Positions 35,820 through 46,865 of a stretch of 64,000 bases of DNA are shown here, piece by piece. This DNA is from Typhlomys cinereus (Eukaryota > Chordata > Mammalia > Rodentia > Platacanthomyidae). The position numbers and the translations under genes were made by a program. How positions within the stretch are numbered: position 1 is the stretch's first letter; every line of letters begins with the position of its first letter. The stretch lies in contig JALPQD010000404.1 of the NCBI GenBank assembly GCA_023101885.1, positions 1,580,470 to 1,644,469 of the forward strand. The letters run 5' to 3'. The notes beneath the pieces are model-generated. The model did no database searches. It saw only the letters and a program-made list of their open reading frames with translations, and was not told the origin of the DNA.

Positions 35820-38148
35820 CCATTATAACACTAAATGTCAATAGAATTAACTTACCTATCAAAAGACTCAGATTACAAATTTGGATTAGAAAATCACAAC
35901 CAATCCATCTGCTGCTTTCAGGAAACACATGTCACCACAAAAAAAAAAGACACATTCTAAAAGTAAAAAGCTGTTCAAAAATTCTGCAAGCTAATGGAAC
36001 CAGGAAACAGGCAGGGGTAGAAATTATGCTTTCTGCCAAAGTGGACTTCAAAGCAAAATAAATCATAAGAGACACAGAAGGATATTACATTTTAGTCACA
36101 GGTACAATTCACCAGGAAGACTTCACAAAACTGAACACTCCACATTCATGAAGCAAACAGTACAATGTCAAAACCAAGAAATCAACTCTAAAATGATAAT
36201 TCTTAGGGATTTCAATACCTCCCTCTCAACATGTGAAAGATCAACAGGTCAAAAAACTTAGAAGAGACACATTGGAACTGAATCAAACCCTTACTGAAAT
36301 GGACCTTACAGATCTCTATAGAACTTTCTATCTATACACCAAAGAATACACATTTTTCTTGGCAGCACATGGAGCTTTCTCCAAAATAGACCACATATTG
36401 GGCCACAAAACAAAACTCCACATACACACATGAGATGAATTTTTAACCTGTACCCTATCAGACCACCATGGTATAAAGCTTGACATCCGCAACACAACAA
36501 ACAGCAGAAAATACACTAACTCCTGGAAACAAAACACTATGAGGTTAAATGAGAACTGGGTTCAGAAGAAATCATAAAGGAAATTTAAGATTTCCTGGAA
36601 GTGAATGACAATGAAAATACAACACACCAAAACTTCTGGGATGCAATAAATGCCATCTTAAGAGGTAATTTTAGAGCTCTTAATGCCTAAATAAAAAAAA
36701 AGAAACATCACAAATAAATAACTTAACAATGCAGCTTAAAGTTTTAGAGACACAAGATATATCCAATCCCAAAAGCAGTAGAAGAGAGGAGATTAGCAAA
36801 ATCAGGGGAGAAATATAAAAAATTGAGATAAAGAAAATGATACAAAGAATCAACCATTAAGAAAGTTTATTGAAAAATATCAATAAAATTGATACACATC
36901 TAGCTAAATTAACCAAAATCAAGAGACAGAAAACTCAAGTTAATAAAATTAGAAATTAAAATGGAGTTATCAATACTGATACCCAAGAAATTCTGAGAAT
37001 AATAAGGTCATATTTCAAAAATCTATACTCCATGAAATTTGATAATACAAAAGAAATGGATGAGTTCCTAAGTAAGCACAACTTACCTAAATTGAATTAG
37101 GAAGTTTTGAATATTTAAATAGTCCTATAACATATGAGGAAATTGATGAAGTAATCTCAAATCTTCACACCAAAGTATGTCCGGGACCAGATGGATTCAG
37201 CACAGAATTCTACAAGACATTAAGAAACGACTAACAGCAATATTCCTTACACTGGTCCACCAAATTGCAAAAGAAGGAACACTGCCAAATTCTTTTTATG
37301 AAGCTAATATCATACTAATCCCAAACCCTAATAAAGGTACACTTAAAAAAAGAAAACTATAGGCCAATCTTTTGATGAACACAGATGAAAAGATTCTCAA
37401 CAAAATCTTAGCAAATCAGATTCAAAAACATAGCAAAAAGATCATTCACAGGGATCAAGTAGACTTTATCCAATGCACACAAGTGTGGTTCAACATACAC
37501 AAATCAATAAATGAAATTCACCATATAAACAAATTCAAAGTTCAAGACCACATGATATTCTCCACAGATGCAGAAAAATATTTTTATAAGATCCAACAGC
37601 CTTTTATGATCAAAATCCTACAGACAGTTGGAATGGAAGGAAACTTTTTCAACATAATAAAAGCTGTATAAAACAAGCCAACTGCAAGGATTATATTCAG
37701 CGGGGAAAAACTTGAAGCATTCCCACATAGATCAGAAACTAGACAAGACTGGCCACTCTCACCGCTTCTATTAAATATTTTACTTGAAGTGTTAGCTGGA
37801 GCCATAAGAGAAGAAAGGGAGATAATAGGGATTTAAAACAGCAAGGAAGAAGTTAAGCTATCTCTATTTGCAGATGACATGATTGTATACCTGAGTGATC
37901 CTAAAAATTCCACCAGAAAACTCCTGGAACTAATACAGAAGTTCAACAGGGTGGCAAGTTACAAAATAAATGTGCAAAAATCAGTGGCCTTCCTATATGC
38001 CAAGAATGAAAAAAGCAAAAAAGCCCTCAGAGAAACAATACTGTTTGCTATAGCCCCTAAAAAATGAAATACCTTGGTATAACCCTAACCAAGGAAGAGA
38101 GAGACCTTTACAGTGAAAATTCAAAACTCTAAAGAAAGAAATTACAAG
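35820..38148 (+). pseudogene. L1 ORF2 pseudogene (endonuclease and RT)
   Basis: The endonuclease domain starts near 35830 (LNVNRINLPIKRLRLQ). Later blocks are YRTFYLYTKEYTFF and FSKIDHILGHK (36320-36410), and the catalytic SDH triplet at 36458-36466. The RT domain has [11 protein letters not shown] (37180), [10 protein letters not shown] and FADD at 37867-37878. Several frameshifts and stops lie between them. The C-terminal part is missing because the element ends at 38148. Confidence 0.92.
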
Positions 38149-38327
38149 TCTGCAGCTCTCAGCTTCAAAGATGTCTGCGGTGACTTAGCCTCCTCCAGCC
38201 AGCCATGCCACCTCTGCTTTGAGAGACCTCTCCTCTGGAAACGTAAGCTGAATAAACCTCCCTTTCTCCCTTAAGTGGATTGACTTTGGGTGCTCTCTCA
38301 CAGCAATAGTTAAGAGTAACTGCTACA
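38149..38327 (+). repeat. MaLR 5' LTR, truncated at its 5' side
   Basis: Begins at the junction with the L1 and holds 'agatgtctgcggtgacttag', a poly(A) signal in 'gctgaataaacc' (about 38250) and the end 'actgctaca'. The first ~80 bases pair with the end of the 3' LTR. Confidence 0.75.
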
Positions 38328-38332
38328 GAAAT

Positions 38333-38350
38333 TGGTACCAGATAGTGGGG
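38333..38350 (+). other. Primer-binding-like site (tRNA-Leu type)
   Basis: The 18 bases tggtaccagatagtgggg start five bases after the LTR end. They match, with one or two changes, the conserved first bases of MaLR/ERVL internal regions, which are read as a tRNA-Leu primer site. Confidence 0.65.
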
Positions 38351-38480
38351 TATTGATGAGAGATAAGAACAGCTGGTACCACAAAGTGAAGTTGTTTGTG
38401 AAGCTCAGAGAAGTTGGTACCCAGCAGTATGGCCAATGCTGTGATGTGGCTAGTGTGCCTTTGGAACTGTTGGATGAAAT

Positions 38481-39158
38481 ATGGAGAACTTTGGAACTTT
38501 TGTGCCGGGAAAGTCTGCGTCTCGGCGGTTGGGCCAAAGGGGCCTTTCTCCTGAAAGCTCAGAGGAGAGCAATGCTCTGAGAGACGCAGGCAGTGGAAGC
38601 CTTGTTTGTAATGGCCCAGAGGGGAACAGAGACTGCGTTTCCAATTGGACGAGTGACACATGGAGCCATGTGTTGGCTGAGAGTTTAGTGAAGTTTTGCC
38701 CTCATCCTGAAAGCTTGCCTGAAGTTAAGCTGGAGTGCTTGGCGGAGGAAATTTCAAAGCAATGTAGTCCTGACAATGTGATATGGCTACTTTTTAGATG
38801 TCTTCAGAGTTATGAAAAAGAGCAAAGAATCAGGCAGGAAGAAGCAGAAACTGTAAGATCCAATGATGAAAAATACAATTGCAAACTTAAAGAGTTGAAC
38901 CAGGAAGAAGCAGAGAAAAAAATGGCTGTTAAAGAGATTAGCTATTTGAATAATAGGAGAGGCCCTAGCTTGAGGGCAAGATCCTCAGGGAAGGCTCCCA
39001 CTCATAAGAATGCAAATCCTTTCCCAAGACTGGAGCTAAAGGGTGGAGTTCCAAAGCAAGAGTTGGTTTCTCTTACCAAGCAACTGCCCAGGAGTAAAAG
39101 AGATGGTCAACAAAGAGAAGCAGAATCAGCTGTGATTCAAGGGGGCCAGTCTTGGTAA
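38481..39158 (+). CDS. MaLR gag-like open reading frame (225 codons)
   Basis: An uninterrupted 225-codon frame in the internal region of the MaLR element. It is hydrophilic. The central part (residues ~65-120) contains CLAEEISKQCSPDNVIWLLF, followed by a charged, probably coiled segment (YEKEQRIRQEEAE...KELNQEEAEKK, residues ~110-150) and a basic C-terminal part (RARSSGKAPTHK, LPRSKRDGQQRE). It resembles a degenerate gag-like product of ERVL/MaLR elements, but I cannot place a known domain. The inverted copy at 40063-40376 keeps the same frame for the last part and continues about 70 codons beyond this stop. The TAA at 39156-39158 is therefore probably secondary, and the ancestral frame was longer. 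No evidence that it is expressed. Confidence 0.55.
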   Translation: MENFGTFVPGKSASRRLGQRGLSPESSEESNALRDAGSGSLVCNGPEGNRDCVSNWTSDTWSHVLAESLVKFCPHPESLPEVKLECLAEEISKQCSPDNVIWLLFRCLQSYEKEQRIRQEEAETVRSNDEKYNCKLKELNQEEAEKKMAVKEISYLNNRRGPSLRARSSGKAPTHKNANPFPRLELKGGVPKQELVSLTKQLPRSKRDGQQREAESAVIQGGQSW

Positions 39159-39799
39159 AGTCATCCACGTGGTTCTCGTTTTAGAGGCATCAGTGATGCA
39201 AGAGGGAGGAAAACATGGAGTCCTCCTCCAAGATTTCAAAAATTGGCAGAATCTAGGCATCATGAGGCAAGAAGCCTGTAGTTTAGAGGCCCAAGACGGG
39301 CAGTTTGTGTTGTGGAGTTAAAGCCTGGTTTGCCATTGAGAAGTAAAGACGTTAGAGATTCCAGACACAATGTGGGACACCTGCCAAGACAGCTGTATAC
39401 CCTGGGAGGAGTCAGCTCAAGAGACCAACGTATTCTATGGGCAGCTGCATTGGAGGGGTGAAACCAAAGCCCTTTGGAACTGAGATGATTTCAACAAGAG
39501 GTTCGCCTATTGGACTTGAAGCTACAAGATTTGGAGTTTGTCCTGCTGGTGTTCGGTCTTGTTATGGACCAGTCTTTCCTGGATATGTACCCATTCCTTC
39601 TTTTTGAAATGGGAATGTTTATTCTGTGCCATTGTATGTTGGAAGTATGTAACTTGTCTTTTGATATTACAGGAGGCTTTGGATTTCAGACTTTTGGACT
39701 GTTGGAACTACCACTGTAGTCTATGAAGACTTTTAAAGTTGGACTGAGTATGGTCTATATAATGAGATGGCAATGAGCCTGTGGGGGTCAGAGGTGGAA

Positions 39800-40033
39800 T
39801 GTCATGGTTTGAAATGTGTCCCCCACAGTCTCATGTGTTTGGCAAGGTCATGTCACCTTGAGAGGTGGAACTTTGCTGGAGGAAGGCAGTCAAAAGGGGT
39901 GGGCCTTGAGGTGGATTTGTCCCACCCTACCTCCAGGAGAAAGCAGTCTACAGCTCTCAGTTTCCAAGATGTCTGCGGTGATTTAGCTTGCTCCAGCTTT
40001 GGCCAGACAGCCACGCTACCTCTGCTTTGAGAG
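39800..40033 (+). repeat. MaLR 3' LTR, truncated at its 3' side
   Basis: Starts TGTCATGGTTTG and contains gtgtcccccacagtctcatg, a phrase like the start of MaLR LTRs. It ends at 'tctgctttgagag', about 95 bases short of the equivalent 5' LTR end (the part with the poly(A) signal). Confidence 0.75.
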
Positions 40034-40062
40034 TAACATTGCTCAGAGCCCTTTCTTAGGCA

Positions 40063-40610
40063 CCCACATTGTGTCTGAAATCTCTAACATCTTTACTTCT
40101 CAATGGCACACCAGGCTTTAACTCCACAGCACAAACTGCCCGTCTTGGGCCTCTAAACTGCAGGCTTCTTGCCTCATGATGCCTGGATTCTGCCAATTTT
40201 TGAAATCTTGGAGGAGGACTCCACAATCTCCTCCCTCTTGCATCACTGATGCCTCTAAAATCAGAGACACTTGGACGACTTTGCCAATACTGGCCCCTTT
40301 GAATCACAGCCAGTTCTGCTTCTCTATGTTGACCATCTCTTTCACTTCTGGGCAGTTGCTTGGTAAGAGAAACCAACTCTTGCTTTGGAACTCCACCCTT
40401 TAGCTCCAGTCTTCTGAAAGGATTTGCATTCTTATGAGTGGGAGCCTTCCATGAGGATTGCCCTCAAGCTAGGGCCTCTCCTATTATTCAAATTGAGAGC
40501 AGGCTTTAATTTACAAATGGAGCTAATCTCTAACAGCCATTTTTTTCTCTGCTTCTTCCTGGTTCAAGTCTTTTAAGTTTGGCATTGTATTCAGAATTAT
40601 TAAATAATTC
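40063..40610 (-). mobile_element. Inverted partial copy of the MaLR internal region
   Basis: Reading the - strand reproduces the internal region of the neighbouring MaLR, from about the KELNQEEAEKK-coding part (40590) to the stretch equivalent to 39370 (40063). The open frame at 40376-40056 gives the same protein (LTKQLPRSERDGQHREAE) and extends it through WSPPPRFQKLAESRHHEARS. Identity is high by eye, so together with the + copy this forms an inverted repeat. Confidence 0.85.
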
Positions 40611-40975
40611 GACCATTCTTCCTGAAAAAATTTATGAAAACTGAAGGACAAATGCCAGATTCCCAAGAATAAAAAATGTAAAAATTAGTAATACCTGAGC
40701 CTTAGTCAAAGACAACACTGGTAGGAATGTTTTCTAAAGAGAAGAAAATATACCAAAAGCCACAAATCATATAAAATGTGAGACCTGATTACATAGAAAG
40801 GGTTAAAATAGAAACAATATGACATGCATGAATACTCATATTTTATTAGTAACTGTAATGGCTACAGGTATCAATTCCTGAATAGGAAACACAGATGCAC
40901 TTGTTTGTTGGATCACTAAAGAAGACCAAATTTCCTCCTTGAAGACAGACAGGTCTCAGAAGTCAAAATATATTC
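40611..40975. other. Unassigned A/T-rich DNA
   Basis: No feature recognised between the inverted MaLR piece and the next L1 3' UTR. Confidence 0.5.
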
Positions 40976-41490
40976 TAAGAACACCAAAGACCCTACATTA
41001 ATCACTTGGAAACAGACAAACCAAATCTCTCCCCATCCTAAAGGTCAGGGATCCTTGTGGAAGAGAGATGAGAAGGTTGTAAGAGCCTAAAGATGGGGAG
41101 GACCAAGGATATGCAAGATACTCCATACAAGTTAGGGCTGCAGCAGCCAGAATTTGATTTTGCCTGACCTGCACAATGGATGACATGTCAATAATCCCAA
41201 AATTTAGCATGGATAACAGGAAGGAAGGTTCCAGGCAGTAGGGTCTTTAGCAGCAAGGGATTAACAGTCATAATTATGTTCCCATACTAACAGGGAGCCC
41301 AAGAAGGGTCTCTGACCTATGCCACTGAGTCCTGAACCTGCACTAAGGAGACTCAGAGAGAAGTTTGGTGTTCAGATAAAAGGATGTTCCAGGGGATAGG
41401 AGGGAGGGAGGGGGGTGAAAAGAGGGGAGGAGGAGGGAGAGTATAAGGGGGTACCTATTGAGCTTGTATGGTTAGGAAAATAATAAAACT
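40976..41490 (+). mobile_element. L1 3' UTR (older subfamily)
   Basis: + strand L1 3' UTR blocks ('ccaaatctctccccatccta', 'gttgtaagagcctaaag'), polypurine tract 41395-41445, 'tacctattgagcttgtatgg' and an A-rich end. Confidence 0.88.
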
Positions 41491-41507
41491 TCAGATAAAA
41501 AGAAAAT

Positions 41508-41540
41508 ATACATATATATATATATATAAATATATATTCT
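41508..41540. repeat. (AT)n-rich repeat
   Basis: AT repeats directly after the L1 tail. Confidence 0.85.
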
Positions 41541-41599
41541 AAGCAATTGGACTAAGTAAACAAACATTCTGAAGTGACAGGTATCATTACCCATATTTC

Positions 41600-41890
41600 C
41601 ATAACACTACTAGATGTTAATGGTCTCAACTGCCCAAAATATATGAATGAGCACATATGATTAATAAACAAATACCCTGCACTGTGCTCACTCTAAAAAA
41701 GACCCCATCTGAAGGTAAAATAAGGAAAAAGTTATTACATGACAATTGGCTTATGAAACAAATATGTATATCCATCCTAATATCTGAAAAATAACTTCAG
41801 TCCAACAAAATCAGAAGAAATAATGTTATTTTACTCTCAATAATGCAAAAAAAAATTAAGAAATAGACTCAGTAATGATTTCTGTGAGTT
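41600..41890 (+). mobile_element. Old L1, start of ORF2 (endonuclease region)
   Basis: One frame reads LLDVNGLNCPK near 41610, the conserved start of the L1 endonuclease domain. The following A-rich sequence is in keeping with decayed ORF2. No open frame survives. Confidence 0.55.
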
Positions 41891-42805
41891 AAGGAATAAA
41901 CTTAAGAAACATTCCCATCAATGACGCAAATGTGAGGATTTCTACATCATTTGTACTAGATTTATTCCTACCCAGCAGGAGAGAAAGCACATGCCTAAAC
42001 TGTGATTCTGACTGACAGGCAGCACATGGAGAGACAGACACAAGGCTCTATTGGAAAATTCATTCAGGTGACTTTGAGAGGTTGATCTTGAAACAAACTT
42101 ACCTCTCTAATACTTATCTTTAAAACATAGATTAGCATTGCTCTCATATTATAAACAAACAACTTCATATCTTAGTCTGTGGTGGTTCTGAATAGAATCA
42201 CAACTGGTTAAAGAAAAGAAAGTGAGAAACTATGAAGAAATAATTCCTAAATAGGATCCAAATCTCCCCACATCAAACAGTGAGGATCATTGCAGAAAAC
42301 ATGAAGGAAAGAATGTGGCAGAATGGGAAAGAGGACCATCAAGCAGTGTTGCTTGTTCATAAGGCAACCACATTATTATGTAGTTCAGATGTACAATACC
42401 TGTTGAGATTTGGCATGTCAATTCTACATGTGGGATAAAGGAAATATCTCATGCGACACTATCACTTTCTGAGCAAAACCAGTTGTCAATGATGGCAGTC
42501 ACATGAGGAGCCACCTGATCCCATAGTGTTGTAACTGATGTATCACTGATGTTACATGAGCTGCATAAACATCCTACAGCAAGCAGTCATTGTTGAATTA
42601 AATCTGCCAAACATTTAATAAAGGTCAAAAAATATATGGAAAACACTTCAGGAATAGAAATATTGCCAGTGGTAAAAGTAGAGATGAAGATGTGAAGAAG
42701 AAATGAGAGAAAATAGAAAATATATTGTAGAAACCCTTGAAATAAAACCAGACCTTGCATTTGCTACTTGTGTAATTGAAAACGTTGAAATCAGATGCAA
42801 CACAC
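41891..42805. other. Mostly unassigned; possible old L1 3' UTR at 42230-42420
   Basis: 42240-42310 ('ccaaatctccccacatc', 'ggatcattgcagaaaaca') resembles old L1 3' UTR phrases. The rest shows nothing I can support. Confidence 0.4.
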
Positions 42806-43033
42806 TTTAGTAAATCCTGTGGTCCACTGTATAATGTCCTCAGGTAAAGAGAATTACTGACCCTGAGGAGCACTTCGTGAAAATGTGCCCATTTTCACCT
42901 TTATTCCAAGATCTTGAGGAAAGTTCTACCAGTCGAGAATGTCATACTCTGCACCAAATTTCTCTTTCAAATCCCAAACCATGATGTCTCTAGCACGACT
43001 TTTGATTTGGGTGTACATGAAAAATGGGTTAAG
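42806..43033 (-). pseudogene. V2R exon 4, decayed
   Basis: 228 bases between an acceptor AG (43035-43034) and a donor GT (42805-42804). It encodes KEKFGAEYDILDW, NFPQDLGIKVKMGTF, APQGQ and FSLPEDIIQWTTGF, the linker exon of V2Rs between the ligand-binding domain and the cysteine-rich region. Two in-frame stops (after DW, and after APQGQ) break it. The length is the usual one for this exon. Confidence 0.9.
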
Positions 43034-43609
43034 CTAAAACATATACATGCTTCATGACAAACAGGCTCAAAAAAGATACAATGCATCCAAAATTAGTAAA
43101 ATATTTCATTGACTTAATAGACATATAAAATGAATCTTTCAGATGTAAAATGATGTTATGTAGTTATGAAAATGAATATTGTAAAGGATTCTAAATCATG
43201 ATTCTAAATTTCCAGTTTCAACAGAAATAAACAGATTAAAATAATGATTATGATATCAGTCCCAGCTCGACATTGGTGAAATTTTTGGAAACTCACTTAT
43301 ATTCTGAATTCAATTTTCTTCAATGTGTATAATAGGCCTATCTATCAATGAATCCTTGGTGAAAGTGATCATACAGATAATGAAAAACCCAAGAACTGTC
43401 CAGAAGGTGTTGGAAATGTTTTGTCCAACTTTTCTAATATTGTGATATATGAGTGGGACAGTGTTTTTTTTTTTTTAACAGAGGTAATAGTATTGTGAAA
43501 TGGTGCTGAAGTTGTGTTCAATGGAAATTAGATGCTGACTGAAAATATTTCCTCTTTTATACTTGTTTCCCAAACTAAAACCTCAAAAAATAAGGTCTTA
43601 CATTACACT

Positions 43610-45156
43610 CTAGTAAGTGAAAGCAATACTCTCTTTGGCACTTTTGGCAAAAAGAGCTCAATTCCAAATACTTCATTACACTAATTTTATCCAGTTAACA
43701 GAAATGTACATCCCTGATGGCAAAACACAATGGAATTGGAATTACTTGCCAGAGGATGATAACCCTGTCTTCATCAGCTCATGGTTGGATTTCCAATTGG
43801 TTAAGAGTTGTCTCACGCAGACTGTGGGCCACAACATATACAGCATTATACATATATTGTAACTTTCCTCAGTCCAATGCATATTAAAAATTTCCTCAAG
43901 AGGCATTTCCAAAGAGACATCAGGGAGACAGTTCTCCAAAATTTTACAATCAATCCCAGAAAAGAACAATTGACGAATACATTCCATTTGACAGGAGGAC
44001 AGTATCATTTGGGTATTTAAGAGCAGTAAGTATAATGACAAAATTTGTGAAGGGAGAAATCTCCCTGTGATGTTGTGAAAATATTAAAGTCCCATGCAAC
44101 ACATCAAAAATGAAAAGGCCAAGCATGTTGTTCAATATTCCTGTTGAAACCTTGAGACCCAGACTTTCCCATTCTCTAAAATATGCCTTAAAATTATTAT
44201 GCATCTTAATAGAGTATCAACAATTACAACATTTGTTCATGCTTTCTGGAGTTGCTCAAAATCATACCCTGACATGTACTCAATTGAATCCCCTCTCACA
44301 AGGATCATTCCTGAGAAAGCAATGCAGATTTGGTTCCTGTCAATTTACCTTCTCAGGTCTAATAGAATACAATCACTATTGTGGCCATCTGCAGTCCCCC
44401 TCTTTACTCATGACCAATTGACATAAAATATCAAGGAGACAATGCCATGTGAAAGAAATGTGTCCTTGGTGCCCATTTGGTATAGAGTTGAAAATAAGCT
44501 TCTGACACTGAGTATAGTGTCAAAAGGCCCAAAAGTAAGCTGGAAGAGGAAGAACACTGTAAGAAAATCTTCTCAGTGCTGGATCACCAGTTAGAAATGT
44601 TAGGCATAAGCTTTGTTTATCTGATTTTTAAGGTCATATCTAATTTCATAGTAGTTGTGTAGAAAATTATTCATAGAACAGAGCATTCAAACAAAGTCTT
44701 AAATTTGCCATATCTTCCTCTTTCTTTTCCATTCTAAGACAATGTGGATATATCAATGTATATCTCAATCATTACCACTGAAAAAATGTTTCCTACTCTT
44801 TGAATACTTATTAAACATTACAGAAAAAAATGAGTCTTCAAAATCCTCCATGAAACCTCCATCCTGTGGAAATTTGTCAAGTTCCAGCTGTGTCTTTATT
44901 TGGAAAGATGTGCATAATGTTCCTGTAAGTACTGCAACTATCAGCAACTATCTTTCTAGAGTTCTAATTGATGACAGTCTTTCATCCTTATGAGCAAACT
45001 GAAGAATTTTGTCACAATACCCCTTTCTTTGTTTGGAATATTATGCATCACAAATCCTAAATCCTAAAGGTATGTTGGGTAGAAGATGGGGATTCCTGAT
45101 GATCTCTCCAATAGCAAATTCTGTGAGAAAAAAATTGGAAGTTGTAAAAGTTTACC
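43610..45156 (-). pseudogene. V2R exon 3 (extracellular ligand-binding domain), decayed
   Basis: Typical V2R blocks in order on the - strand: FAIGEIIRNPHLLPNIPLG (about 45115-45060), VAVLTGT with LELDKFPQ (44940-44870), STNVVIVDT (about 44240), REWESLGLKV (44175), GTLIFSQHHREISPFTNF (44095-44040) and HWTEESYNICIMLY (43880-43840). These match the class C GPCR Venus-flytrap domain as found in V2Rs. The blocks fall in different frames with stops between them. The 3' border is approximate because no clear donor was found. Confidence 0.9.
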
Positions 45157-46344
45157 CTATCAGAAAAGTAGAAAAATATTTAGGAATGTGTGTCATGCCA
45201 CACATCTCAGCATATTTAATTCATTTTCTTTCATAGATAGAATGTTGGTATTTTCACAAGCCCACATTTTGTATCTTCCCTGAGATGGAATATAAAAGGG
45301 AATGATATATGCTTAGTTAGGCCTATGTAAATTCCTAAATCTGATTTACACATTCATTGTCTCCTGAAATGCTTAGATTTACACATTTTCCTGTTGTGTA
45401 TGCAACACAAATTTCAACCCAGGAATCATGAAAGCAGCCCTCGAAACATAATCTACTCCCATGTGCCCTCGTTTTGCTACCCCTGCTCTTAATAAGATGA
45501 GAAAATTAAAGCACATAACTGAGTTAATTCCAACTATGGATGGCTGAAAATGCATGTATGTTAATACATGGATGTGAGTGCAGCACAGAGAATGTCCTCA
45601 GCTCTGAGTGATCACCATTCCCCTTCTATTGGGCTGCATCTATTGGTTGCTTTTGCTGTGGATGTCAGACTAGGTCTCTGCTGTGCTTCTGGAAATGCTT
45701 GTATCCCTTCCTCACATCTCCCCATGCTTGTGTTCATGTGTGTTCTGTGGAACCAAACTCTTGTTCTTAGTGCTGCAAACCTGCTACGTTATGACCCCTG
45801 TCCTCATCCAAATAACAATGCTAGTTACTGTTGACTATGCAATTATGTAACTAAATCTTAAACTATTGTAAAAAATTTATACACTCACAAAGACACACAT
45901 ACACGTATTCACACAAAAATGTAGATGCATATTGGTCTTGGAGCTGCTAATGTTTAGTGCAAAACATCCTTCTCCCTCTTTGTGTTGAGATATACTAGAC
46001 CACATTGGACAAAATACTCATCTTATTTGATAGAAGAAATAGTCTTTGAGGACAATATACACTATAACATCAAGTATTTTAAAAGGAAATCTACAGTAAA
46101 ATATCAAATCAGAACTAAATTTGTGAGATACACTTCATATGTGATGAGTTTTACCCTCCACTATTATCCTTTGATGATGACCTAACACTAATTCAGGGCT
46201 TTATCACAAGCAATGTAATATCACAAAACCCAGAAGCAACCATCTTTCTTTGTTTATGTTTTTTAATTTTGCATTATCAGACTCCCAATATGCACATAGA
46301 GAATTGAATATAAAGATATGTAACTTTCTCAATATTAGGTGTTC
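45157..46344. other. V2R intron-like and unassigned DNA
   Basis: Upstream (- strand sense) of the V2R large exon. I looked for V2R exons 1 and 2 and did not recognise them. Short open frames (88 codons at 45568-45834 +) have no motif. Confidence 0.4.
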
Positions 46345-46860
46345 ATGGTGTTATGGTTGCATTTTGGTGTCAACTTGACAGTTGCAGACTGTTTGGGGTG
46401 CAGCTGTGGAAGGTTAGTGGTTGGAATGGCCCCTGAACAAATCTGCAGGTACTTGATTGATTGCTGTGGAGAACCCAGCCCATAATGGGTGGTAGTTTCC
46501 AGTGGTGGAGCAGTAAGTGCAATAATAGGAAGTACAAGGAGGAGAGACTTGCACTTCACTTATGTTGTGTTGACTTGCTGTGGAGTCCACTCTGGGAGCA
46601 TCATTTGCTTTTAGAGCATCATGGTCCTTTGCTGCTGCTGCTATTGCCTTTGTTCTTGGCTGACCTGGAGCTTCAACCTTTCCACCACTTTGTTGTTGTT
46701 CCCACTGCCTTTGGAGTGTGGTCTTTAGGCCTTGCTGCTGTTCATTGTTCATTGCTGATATTGTACCCCATCTGTACCTCACTGAAGACACAACCTAATA
46801 TCTTCGACCATCCAGAGAAGTAAAGGTTTGAGACCTTCTTGGGATATTTTGGCTGTTTTT
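46345..46860. mobile_element. Probable interspersed repeat (LTR- or DNA-transposon-like), family uncertain
   Basis: The opening 'attttggtgtcaacttgaca' and later 'acccagcccataatgggtgg' recall a common rodent interspersed repeat, but I cannot name the family. Two overlapping open frames of 120-125 codons on opposite strands (46414-46823) arise from GCT/GTT-rich sequence and show no domain. Confidence 0.4.
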
Positions 46861-46865
46861 CTTTC

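Larger units (their letters stand above)
33960..38148 (+). mobile_element. L1 with 5' UTR, ORF1 and most of ORF2, 3' part lost
   Basis: The most complete L1 here: a GC-rich 5' UTR (about 33990-34340), A-rich sequence, ORF1 (34752-35743) and ORF2 from about 35820. ORF2 stops abruptly at about 38148, where MaLR sequence begins. The rest of ORF2 and the 3' UTR are missing, and they do not resume after the MaLR block. Many stops and frameshifts make it inactive. Confidence 0.93.
38149..40033 (+). mobile_element. MaLR/ERVL-type LTR retrotransposon
   Basis: A truncated 5' LTR (38149-38327) with AATAAA (about 38252) is followed by a primer-binding-like site starting tggtaccag at 38333. This is the tRNA-Leu-like start seen in mammalian MaLR/ERVL internals. 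Next come an internal region with a 225-codon open frame and a 3' LTR (39800-40033) starting TGTCATGGTTTGAAATG, after a G-rich polypurine-like stretch. The two LTRs share about 85 bases (38150-38232 and 39946-40033), but each is incomplete: the 5' LTR lacks its start and the 3' LTR lacks its end. MaLRs are non-autonomous and spread with ERVL help. Confidence 0.82.
42806..45156 (-). pseudogene. V2R pseudogene, exons 3 and 4
   Basis: Reading the - strand: after an acceptor (cttttctgatag, AG at 45158-45157) the large exon encoding most of the ligand-binding domain runs to about 43610. An intron of about 0.6 kb and the next exon (43033-42806) follow. Together these are the middle of a V2R gene in correct order and spacing. 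No exon 1, 2, 5 or 6 was found on this strand nearby. Multiple stops and frameshifts are present, so it is a pseudogene. Confidence 0.9.

Noticed and set aside
46414..46823. 120- and 125-codon open frames on opposite strands
   Set aside because: They overlap each other fully, derive from GCT/GTT-rich sequence and show no domain or splice context.
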